Of a stretch of 64,000 nt of DNA, positions 51,849 through 59,140 are shown in pieces. This DNA comes from Maridesulfovibrio sp. (lineage in GTDB: Bacteria; Desulfobacterota; Desulfovibrionia; Desulfovibrionales; Desulfovibrionaceae), in NCBI RefSeq assembly GCF_963667685.1, contig NZ_OY763930.1:341001-405000 (forward strand). Direction: 5' to 3'. The notes beneath the pieces are model-generated. The model ran no database searches. It was not told the DNA's origin and saw nothing but the letters and a program-made list of their open reading frames with translations. Each line of letters begins with the position of its first letter. Within the stretch, counting starts at the first letter, position 1. The position numbers were made by a program, and so were the translations under genes.

Positions 51849-52529
51849 ATGAATAAACTCTCTCAAGGATGGAACCATCTTCGCGGAATCGAACCGCTCA
51901 GCCTTTGTGACTGGCCTGGGATGACCAGTTGCGTATTCTTCCTCGGCGGCTGCAATCTGCACTGCCCTACCTGCCACAATTTCGACATGGCCTGGAATAT
52001 GGAACGGCTGCCCCTTCTGAGTAGAGATGACATGAGATCTTTCCTAAGGAACCGAGCAAAATGGCTTGACGGGGTCACTATAACTGGTGGCGAGCCTACA
52101 ACGGTACCTAACCTCGGAGAAATTCTCCATGAAATCAGAAAAGTATCCGGTCTGCCCATAAAAATGGACAGTAACGGCATGCTCCCTGAAATTATTGAAG
52201 ACATTCTCCAGCAAGGATTAGCGGACAAATTCGCTATTGATGTAAAAGGACCGTATGAGAAGTATCCTGCCTTGACCGGGCAGGCCGTTACCGCAGAGGC
52301 AGCACAGAAAAATCTTGGAAGAATTTTTGAACTTGCCGAAGCCAACCCCACAGCCTTCTATTTTCGTCTGACACAAGTTCCCATAGTGGCAGATGAAGAT
52401 ATCGAAACCGCAAAAGGATACCTTCCGGATGGCTTTGACTTGACCATCCAGAAGTACATTCCTCCAAGGAGAGATCATGCCCACGCAGATAATGAAGCGA
52501 GACGGCCGGTTGGAGACCTGGTCGACTGA
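51849..52529 (+). CDS. nrdG: Anaerobic ribonucleoside-triphosphate reductase activating protein (radical SAM)
   Basis: A 226-residue activase that installs the glycyl radical on NrdD. The radical SAM cysteine triad is in GGCNLHCPTCHNF (CxxxCxxC). TITGGEPT is the SAM-binding GGE motif, and FAIDVKGPY follows. Length and order fit the anaerobic NrdG subgroup that starts with GIEPLSLCDWPGMTSCVFF. Its 3' end overlaps nrdD by 53 bases, so the two are translationally linked. Confidence 0.93.
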   Translation: MNKLSQGWNHLRGIEPLSLCDWPGMTSCVFFLGGCNLHCPTCHNFDMAWNMERLPLLSRDDMRSFLRNRAKWLDGVTITGGEPTTVPNLGEILHEIRKVSGLPIKMDSNGMLPEIIEDILQQGLADKFAIDVKGPYEKYPALTGQAVTAEAAQKNLGRIFELAEANPTAFYFRLTQVPIVADEDIETAKGYLPDGFDLTIQKYIPPRRDHAHADNEARRPVGDLVD

Positions 52530-54528
52530 GCGTATTGCACAGGCCATTTTCAAAGCACTCAGCGCAAGCGGAATCAAAGACCCGCTTATGTCCAAACGTA
52601 TGGCCAGAAAAGTGGAGGCCAAACTCGAAGGAGTCGATATTCCTGAGCAGGAACATGTTCAGAATATGGTCGAAGAAGTGCTTATGGACTCCCGGTTGCA
52701 CTCAGTAGCCAAAAAATTCATCCTTTACCGCGACAGCCGCCGCCGACTCAGAAACCAAAAAGACGCCTATCTGGATATCAAGGAAACCATTGACGAATAC
52801 CTTGAAAAAAGCGATTGGCGTGTGGCTGAGAATGCCAATATGACCCACTCTTTTCAGGGTCTCATGCTTCATCTTTCCGGAACAATTCAGGCCCGTTACG
52901 CTCTGGAAAAATACCCTGAAGAAATCAGGCAGGCCCATGAGCACGGATATTTCCACATACACGATCTTTCCTACGGACTCGCCGGTTACTGCGCCGGCTG
53001 GTCACTACGCGACCTGCTTCTTGAAGGGTTCAACCTTGAAGGACGCTCCTGTGCCGGACCCGCAAGGCACTTTGACGCTGTGCTCGGACAGATGGTCAAC
53101 TTTCTCGGTACACTTCAGAATGAGTGGGCCGGAGCACAGGCTTTTAACAATGTCGACACCTATCTAGCTCCGTTTATCCGCCACGACGGTCTTTCGTACG
53201 AAGAAGTTCTTCAGGCTATGCAAAAATTCGTATTTAACCTGAACACAACCTCAAGATGGGGTGGCCAGAGCCCGTTCACCAACCTTTCGTTTGACCTTGT
53301 ACCCCCCAAACACATTGCTAATGAAGCGGTAATCATAGGTGGAAAACTACAGGATTCCACTTATGGCGACTATGCCAGAGAAATGGATATGATTAACCGT
53401 TCATTTCTTGAAGTTATGGTTAACGGGGATCAGCACAACCGAATTTTCTCATTCCCCATTCCGACCTATAATGTAACTGAAGATTTTCCATGGGATTCCC
53501 GGATCGGTAAAGCTCTGCTCGGCCTTACCGCCAAATACGGAGTCCCCTATTTCCAGAATTTTATTAATTCCGACTTGAACCCAGAAGACGTGCGCTCCAT
53601 GTGTTGCCGTCTGCAGATGGACCTGCGCGAACTGCGCAATAAAGTAGGCGGCCTTTTCGGTGCAGGTGATCTGACCGGATCAATCGGTGTTGTAACCCTG
53701 AACCTCCCCAAGCTCGCTTATCTGGCGCAAGGCGAAGAGGATTTTCTTGATCTCATCGAAGAATATGCCATTCAAGCTAAAAACTCCCTTGAATTCAAAC
53801 GCAAACTGATCCAGACCAATCTGGACAACGGCATGTTCCCTTGGTCGCGCCGTTACCTAAAGAACGGATACAAAGGTCATTTCTCAACCATTGGACTGCT
53901 CGGTGGACACGAAGCCTGCCTCAATCTTTTGGGCAAAGGAATTGAGACGCCTTCCGGAATAAGGCTTATGACCAGAGTGCTCAACCATCTGCGTGACCTT
54001 ACGGCGCAATTTCAGGAAGAAACAGGCAGTCTCTATAACCTTGAAGCAACACCGGCTGAAGGGACCAGCTACCGGCTGGCAAAGATCGACAAGGCCCTTT
54101 ACGCCGACATTAAGACTTCCGGTAACGGAACCCCCTACTACACTAACTCCACCACTCTTCCGGTAGGAGTTTCCGATGACGTTGTTCTGGCCTTATCCCA
54201 TCAGGATAAACTCCAGCCGCTTTATACGGGCGGATCGGTATTCCATACCTTTCTCGGGGAGTCTACTACCGACCTGGAAGCACTCAAAAGCTTCATCATT
54301 AAAGCTTTCCGTAACACTAAAATTCCTTACCTATCCATTACCCCGACGTTCTCCATATGCAAAGAACACGGGTACATCCGCGGTGAGCACCACAGCTGCC
54401 CGGAATGTGGAGCGGAGTCTGAAGTTTACACACGTATCGTCGGTTACTATCGCCCGGTCAAACAATGGAACGCGGGCAAGAAAGCCGAATACAAAGACCG
54501 ACAGGTATACAATACTTTCTGCTGTTAA
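52477..54528 (+). CDS. nrdD: Anaerobic ribonucleoside-triphosphate reductase (class III)
   Basis: 683 residues reducing NTPs to dNTPs by a glycyl radical without oxygen. An N-terminal ATP-cone (IMKRDGRLETWSTERIAQAIFKAL) is followed by the ten-stranded barrel. The C-terminal zinc site includes CPECG. The glycyl radical motif RIVGYYRPVKQWNAGK places the radical on the Gly of RIVGY. The start is decided by AAGGAGAG 6-7 bases before the ATG, inside nrdG. A terminator follows. Confidence 0.95.
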   Translation: MPTQIMKRDGRLETWSTERIAQAIFKALSASGIKDPLMSKRMARKVEAKLEGVDIPEQEHVQNMVEEVLMDSRLHSVAKKFILYRDSRRRLRNQKDAYLDIKETIDEYLEKSDWRVAENANMTHSFQGLMLHLSGTIQARYALEKYPEEIRQAHEHGYFHIHDLSYGLAGYCAGWSLRDLLLEGFNLEGRSCAGPARHFDAVLGQMVNFLGTLQNEWAGAQAFNNVDTYLAPFIRHDGLSYEEVLQAMQKFVFNLNTTSRWGGQSPFTNLSFDLVPPKHIANEAVIIGGKLQDSTYGDYAREMDMINRSFLEVMVNGDQHNRIFSFPIPTYNVTEDFPWDSRIGKALLGLTAKYGVPYFQNFINSDLNPEDVRSMCCRLQMDLRELRNKVGGLFGAGDLTGSIGVVTLNLPKLAYLAQGEEDFLDLIEEYAIQAKNSLEFKRKLIQTNLDNGMFPWSRRYLKNGYKGHFSTIGLLGGHEACLNLLGKGIETPSGIRLMTRVLNHLRDLTAQFQEETGSLYNLEATPAEGTSYRLAKIDKALYADIKTSGNGTPYYTNSTTLPVGVSDDVVLALSHQDKLQPLYTGGSVFHTFLGESTTDLEALKSFIIKAFRNTKIPYLSITPTFSICKEHGYIRGEHHSCPECGAESEVYTRIVGYYRPVKQWNAGKKAEYKDRQVYNTFCC

Positions 54529-54552
54529 GTATAAAAGCGGCAGAACGACAAT

Positions 54553-54583
54553 AAAAAGGAAGCTTCCAGAAGCTTCCTTTTTT
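54553..54583 (+). terminator. Rho-independent terminator of nrdGD
   Basis: AAAAAGGAAGCTT pairs with AAGCTTCCTTTTT around a CCAG tetraloop; the stem runs into a six-T tail. Confidence 0.93.
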
Positions 54584-54726
54584 ATTTTAATACCAAGCAA
54601 ACTTTGCATTCATTTTCGTTGCCAACAAAAATACATTGCATTATGCTTGATAATGAAAACATGATAAATCTGAGGTTGATTTCATTCAATTTCATGTTCA
54701 CAACAGCATCATGAGATGGAGAAGAT

Positions 54727-55104
54727 ATGCGAATTCTGGTTGTAGATGATGAACAGATGGTCAGGGAGAACCTGGTCGACTACCTTGAAGACGAAGGCCT
54801 TGATGTAATTTCGGTTGGAAGCGCTGAGGAAGCCCTCACGCTAATGAAAACTGAGAATGCAGACATAGCCATTGTAGATATGCGTCTTCCGGTCATGCAC
54901 GGTAATGATCTCATCATCCACCTCAAGGAATTGCACCCGGATATGGACTTCATCATCCACACAGGCTCGGTTGACTATGCTGTACCGCCTGATGTCCGTG
55001 CTTATGGAATTTCATCCGACAACGTACTGCTTAAGCCTGTGGCAGATATGGATATGTTTATTCAAAAAATCAGAACATTATTCGGAACAAAATACGATAT
55101 ATAG
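54727..55104 (+). CDS. Single-domain response regulator (CheY-like)
   Basis: A 125-residue receiver without output domain. VVDDEQ is the acidic pocket, Asp52 in AIVDMRLP the phospho-acceptor, Thr in IIHTGS, and Lys in LLKPVADM. GGAGAAG is placed before the ATG. It converges on cheR and shares a bidirectional terminator with it. A partner kinase is not in the immediate vicinity; CheR and an EAL-HDOD protein next door suggest a chemotaxis or second-messenger setting. Confidence 0.88.
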   Translation: MRILVVDDEQMVRENLVDYLEDEGLDVISVGSAEEALTLMKTENADIAIVDMRLPVMHGNDLIIHLKELHPDMDFIIHTGSVDYAVPPDVRAYGISSDNVLLKPVADMDMFIQKIRTLFGTKYDI

Positions 55105-55124
55105 CACCAACAACTGAATAGAAC

Positions 55125-55165
55125 AAACCGCCTGCTCCCTTAATGGGCTCGGCGGTTTATTTTTT
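55125..55165. terminator. Bidirectional terminator between the receiver and cheR
   Basis: AAACCGCC (55125-55132) pairs with GGCGGTTT (55151-55158), with an inner CCC/GGG pair, and ATTTTTT follows. It overlaps the last codons of cheR. Confidence 0.75.
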
Positions 55166-56008
55166 GCGGCTCTTTTTGCGGTACAGAATGACCACCCCTT
55201 CGTGCTCTGTTTCAAAACGGTCGGTATGGCCCACCAATGTTTCAGTTGCCCCGAGCATCAGGTAACCTTTGTCCGGCAACAAATCATGAATGCGGTGGAC
55301 TATGTTAATCTTGGTGGCATCGTCAAAATAAATCAAAACATTTCTGCACAGAACAAAATCAAAAAGCCCCAAAGGCCGGAAGGAATCAAGCAGATTGAAT
55401 TTTTTGAAAGTGACCAGTGACTTCACTGCAGGCTGCAACATCCAGCCATTACCGCTCTTCTCAAAATATTTATCGTACCCTGCCGGCAGTCCTCTCATTT
55501 TTTCATGATTGGTAAAATACCCATCCTTGGCCTTATCAATCACTGCCCCGGATATATCCGTAGCTAGTATGGAAAAATCATCCGGGCTCACCTTGGCACG
55601 GGGAACAATACGTGCCCATTCGTGAATCAACATGGCAAGAGAGTACGGCTCCTGACCGGTAGATGAAGCGGCACACCATATTTTTATCTTACTGCCAAAT
55701 CTCCTGTTTTCAAGAAGCTTGGGAAGGACTTTATTACGGATAAAAACAAAGGGGTGATTATCACGGAAAAAACTGGTTTCATGCGTGCTGATAGCTGAAA
55801 CAGCTTCTTCCTTAAACTGTTCATCCCCGGAAACAAGCAGTTGGTAAAAATCACGCCATGAACGGCAGTCCCGGGAATTGTAAAGAGCTTTAAAACGGTG
55901 CTGGATCAAATATTCCTTACCATCAGCAATGATTAAACCGCACATACGGTAAATCTGCTTACGTAATAATTCAAAATCATTCCTATCCAGCTTAATATCC
56001 CTGCTCAC
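55157..56008 (-). CDS. cheR: Chemotaxis protein methyltransferase CheR
   Basis: A 283-residue SAM-dependent methyltransferase that methylates chemoreceptor glutamates. An N-terminal helical domain (DFELLRKQIYRMCGLII) precedes the catalytic fold with TSFFRDNHPF, IKIWCAASSTGQEPYSLAML (the C-x3-ST-G-EPYS signature), ATDIS and FDFVLCRNVLIYFD. Length is standard. There is no CheB, CheA or CheW beside it, so it serves receptors encoded elsewhere, possibly including the one at 38433. It is directly followed on the minus strand's upstream side by the EAL-HDOD gene (8 bases). Confidence 0.95.
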   Translation of the reverse strand: MSRDIKLDRNDFELLRKQIYRMCGLIIADGKEYLIQHRFKALYNSRDCRSWRDFYQLLVSGDEQFKEEAVSAISTHETSFFRDNHPFVFIRNKVLPKLLENRRFGSKIKIWCAASSTGQEPYSLAMLIHEWARIVPRAKVSPDDFSILATDISGAVIDKAKDGYFTNHEKMRGLPAGYDKYFEKSGNGWMLQPAVKSLVTFKKFNLLDSFRPLGLFDFVLCRNVLIYFDDATKINIVHRIHDLLPDKGYLMLGATETLVGHTDRFETEHEGVVILYRKKSRKK

Positions 56009-56016
56009 GGCATACC

Positions 56017-57291
56017 CTACTCTACATCAGGATCAGCGGTCGATCTGTTCATCGCTACAATTTCATTGGCCCACTGCATGGCAGCAAGGTGGGTACGGGA
56101 CACATATAGGGGATTAATATTATTAACCTTGACCAGAGACTCCAGCTTATCCCAATCTGCCTTTTCCAACGCTTCTACAACATTAATAAAAACAGCAGGT
56201 TTGCTTTCCCTATCAATAAGCCCATCCATGATATCTTTATCCACCGGAAGCTCTGACATAAGCTCTTCCATCGATCTTCCCAGAAAGACGTCAAGCAGAG
56301 AAAAAAGCCCCAGCATAAACATAGATTCAGCAGATAGCGGACAATATTCCATTTCCCGGGAAAGGAGCTCCAAAAATTTAGCCCGTTTGATAGACAAAAA
56401 TGCCAACTCATCGCCGGTAGGACCTGCACTCATATCAGAAAGCAGAATCATACGCAGCCAGCCGGCAAGCTTTCTGTGACCGATCAAAGCAATGGCCTGC
56501 TGAATTGAATTAACTTTGTTAGGCAAGCCGAAGGTCGGTGAATTTATAAATTTTAGTAACCGATAACTGACCGATACATCCGAATTTATTGCATTTGTAA
56601 TATCTTCGACATCAAAATCGGTACTTGAAATTGAACCAAGCAGACGCATGCGGTTGATATTGCTGCTGGAAATTTTCTTACCGGGGATAATTTCCGGCTG
56701 GCTGAAAAAGAATCCCTGAAACAATTCAAAGCCCAGCTCACGGCAGCGGTTGAACATTGCATCATCTTCAACCTTTTCGGCCAGCAACTGCACGTTCAGT
56801 TTACCCAAAGTCTGAGCGATGTCCTCCAACTTATCAGGATCAAGACCAAGACAATCGACTTTTACGATATCAGCCAGCTCAACAAAATGCTCGAATCCTT
56901 CTTGGCCAATATAATCATCGAGAGCCAGAGTATAGCCGTCCCCTTTCAGGTCCGCGAGGACTTGCAGAATATCCTGCTTGGGCTGCACGTGCTCCAGAAT
57001 CTCAATAACACAGACATCCGGCGGCAGGAAATCTGCTGCACCGTCCAGCAACATATTTCTTGGAAAATTGACCAGCAAACGCTGACCTTCTTCAATGTCT
57101 TCCTGAATCAGACCGAAACCATCCGCAATAATCTGCGAAGTTGCTGCATCCTCATTGCTGACATCTGCAAAATTACTCCCCCCTGAATTTCGGAAAAGCA
57201 ACTCGTATCCCCAGATATTTTTATCAGCATCGAAAACAGGCTGTCTGGCTACAAAAAAAGAATCCAAAAAAAGATCGCAACTTTCTCCCAT
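56017..57291 (-). CDS. EAL-HDOD signalling protein (YuxH-type)
   Basis: 424 residues. An N-terminal EAL-type domain (about 10-210) has YELLFR, LVNFP, VIEILEHV, LALDDYIG, IVKVDCL, LLAEKVED and LFQGFFFSQP. Many phosphodiesterase residues are kept, but EAL is ELL and the DDFG loop is DDYIGQ. Activity on cyclic di-GMP is therefore uncertain; related YuxH-type proteins are often inactive sensors. The C-terminal HDOD domain (about 215-400) has INSPTFGLPNKVNSIQQAI and IGHRKLAGWL. It is encoded 8 bases upstream of cheR, suggesting a shared transcript. Confidence 0.9.
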   Translation of the reverse strand: MGESCDLFLDSFFVARQPVFDADKNIWGYELLFRNSGGSNFADVSNEDAATSQIIADGFGLIQEDIEEGQRLLVNFPRNMLLDGAADFLPPDVCVIEILEHVQPKQDILQVLADLKGDGYTLALDDYIGQEGFEHFVELADIVKVDCLGLDPDKLEDIAQTLGKLNVQLLAEKVEDDAMFNRCRELGFELFQGFFFSQPEIIPGKKISSSNINRMRLLGSISSTDFDVEDITNAINSDVSVSYRLLKFINSPTFGLPNKVNSIQQAIALIGHRKLAGWLRMILLSDMSAGPTGDELAFLSIKRAKFLELLSREMEYCPLSAESMFMLGLFSLLDVFLGRSMEELMSELPVDKDIMDGLIDRESKPAVFINVVEALEKADWDKLESLVKVNNINPLYVSRTHLAAMQWANEIVAMNRSTADPDVE

Positions 57292-57396
57292 AGAAAACTC
57301 ACCCCAAAAGACATTTTAATTCCGTTTAGAGTCATATAGAAGAGCATAACTTAGCACGAAATCAATTACAATGAGCAACTAAATTTAATGTCCAGG

Positions 57397-58449
57397 TTAT
57401 GGCATCATGGGAGCAAGAGAAAGACCTTCGGTCTCATCAAAACCCAGCATGAGGTTCGCGTTCGCCACAGCCTGACCGGACGCACCACGGCAAAGGTTGT
57501 CAATAGCGGAAATAATAATCAAACGGCCAGTGCGCTCATCAGGGACAACGGCGACATCACAAAATATGGTTCCGCGAACCCAACGGGTTTCCGGCATTTG
57601 ACCTTCAGGCAGGAAACGGATCATTTTCTCATCTCCGTAAGCCTTCTCATATGCAGCACGCACATCAGCGGCAGTCACACCCGGCTTAAGCTTGGTGTAA
57701 ATTGTAGAAAGGATACCACGATCGATTGGTAGCAAATGGGTATTAAAAGACACGATCATATCTTCACCGGAAACAACAGAGAGTTCCTGCTCAATCTCTG
57801 GAGTATGGCGATGAGTGGTCAGTCCATAGGCGCGGAAAGAATCAGCAACCTCGCAAAAAAGTGTTCCTACGCCTGCTTTACGTCCCGCCCCACTAGTGCC
57901 TGATTTTGAATCAATTACTATATCAGTTGTCTCGACCAATCCTGCACGCAGGGCCGGAGTCAACCCGACGATAACTGAAGTCGGATAACAGCCGGGGTTG
58001 GCTACCAGCCGGGCTCCTTTAACCTGCTCCCGGTAAAACTCAGGCAGGCCGTAAACAGCTTTGGGCAGAAGATCTTCACGGGTATGTTCTACCTTGTACC
58101 ATTCTTCATAAGTTTTACGGTCACGAATCCTGAAGTCGGCACTCAGGTCCACGACCTTGATACCTTTGTCGTAAAGCTGTCCGCCGATATTCATAGCAGT
58201 TTTATGTGGTACAGCCAAAAATACCAGATCACAGGATTCGGCCAGATCATCAACATCAGGAGCAGTGATTTCAAGTTCGCCAAGCTCCATGCAGTTCAGA
58301 AAAGGATAGATATCTGCCAGCTTTTTCCCGGCTTCAGCACGGGAGGTAACACGGACCAGCTTCATCCCGCCATGGTTACTCAGGATACGGGTCAATTCCA
58401 TCCCGGTATATCCGGTGACTCCGACAAGTCCGACAGCGACAGCATTCAT
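57397..58449 (-). CDS. argC: N-acetyl-gamma-glutamyl-phosphate reductase
   Basis: 350 residues of arginine biosynthesis; it reduces acetylglutamyl phosphate with NADPH. The Rossmann start GLVGVTGYTGMELTRIL and the catalytic Cys in NPGCYPTSV are clear, as are the C-terminal motifs and FLAVPHKTAM. I use the ATG at 58449, about 9 bases after AAGGA; an ATG two codons earlier is closer to the Shine-Dalgarno than usual. No other arg gene is adjacent. Confidence 0.94.
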   Translation of the reverse strand: MNAVAVGLVGVTGYTGMELTRILSNHGGMKLVRVTSRAEAGKKLADIYPFLNCMELGELEITAPDVDDLAESCDLVFLAVPHKTAMNIGGQLYDKGIKVVDLSADFRIRDRKTYEEWYKVEHTREDLLPKAVYGLPEFYREQVKGARLVANPGCYPTSVIVGLTPALRAGLVETTDIVIDSKSGTSGAGRKAGVGTLFCEVADSFRAYGLTTHRHTPEIEQELSVVSGEDMIVSFNTHLLPIDRGILSTIYTKLKPGVTAADVRAAYEKAYGDEKMIRFLPEGQMPETRWVRGTIFCDVAVVPDERTGRLIIISAIDNLCRGASGQAVANANLMLGFDETEGLSLAPMMP

Positions 58450-58558
58450 AATCATCCATCCTTAAATAAAATTGGTATTGAACTAAATGCACAGGTCTGC
58501 ACATCTAATAAAAGCTATTAAAATCATCTGAGATCAGGAAAAAAATGAAAAAGTAAGG

Positions 58559-58864
58559 TTACTTCTTCTTGGTCTTCTGCACATACTTCATGCGCAGATT
58601 ATAAAGCAATTCACAGAGAAGGCGTTCTTCGTCTTTAGTCATGCCATTTTTGATTTTATCTTCAATCACTGCCAGCACATCAATGGACTGTTTAGCAAGA
58701 ACAGGAGAAAATTCAATTTTTCCGGTTGAGGGATCTGCTACTTCGCCAAGGTGAACCATGGCTGAAGAGCTCATGGACATCACAAATGAAGAAAAATTAA
58801 CCTCAGGGATAGGCATATCTTTGGCAAATTCGCTACCGCAACCGCATTTTTTATTATCAGACAT
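58559..58864 (-). CDS. DUF1844 family protein
   Basis: A 101-residue small protein. The stretch MPIPEVNFSSFVMSMSSSAMVHLGEVADP and the following LAKQSIDVLAVIEDKIKNGMTKDEERLLCELLYNLRMKYV match DUF1844, an uncharacterised family found in many deltaproteobacteria. CGCGSE near the N-terminus could bind metal. AAGGAG precedes the ATG. It lies between argC and polA with separate spacing on each side, so may be monocistronic. Confidence 0.8.
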   Translation of the reverse strand: MSDNKKCGCGSEFAKDMPIPEVNFSSFVMSMSSSAMVHLGEVADPSTGKIEFSPVLAKQSIDVLAVIEDKIKNGMTKDEERLLCELLYNLRMKYVQKTKKK

Positions 58865-59001
58865 AATTAAACTCCTTAAATAATCTGACGAAGTTTAGAA
58901 ACATTACCCGTAAGATTCAAGTGTTTTATTGAGTCCGCCGGCTCAAGGAAATAAAGCGATTTTTAATAAGCCTCGTTTTGAGCTAAAAAAACACATTATA
59001 A

Positions 59002-59041
59002 AACAACACAGCAATATCCCTATAGATATCGCTGTGTTGTT
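59002..59041 (-). terminator. Rho-independent terminator of polA
   Basis: AACAACACAGCAATATC and GATATCGCTGTGTTGTT form a 17-bp stem with one mismatch and a 6-base loop. On the minus strand the stem is followed by a T-containing tail (TTTATAATG). It lies about 100 bases beyond the polA stop. Confidence 0.75.
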
Positions 59042-59140
59042 GTTTGGAACGATTCACACGCGAAGTGGCGATGCTCCAATATAAATTTTTGGGACTCTTA
59101 ATACCTTTTAAGGTCCCGGCATAATATCCAAAGGCTTAAT

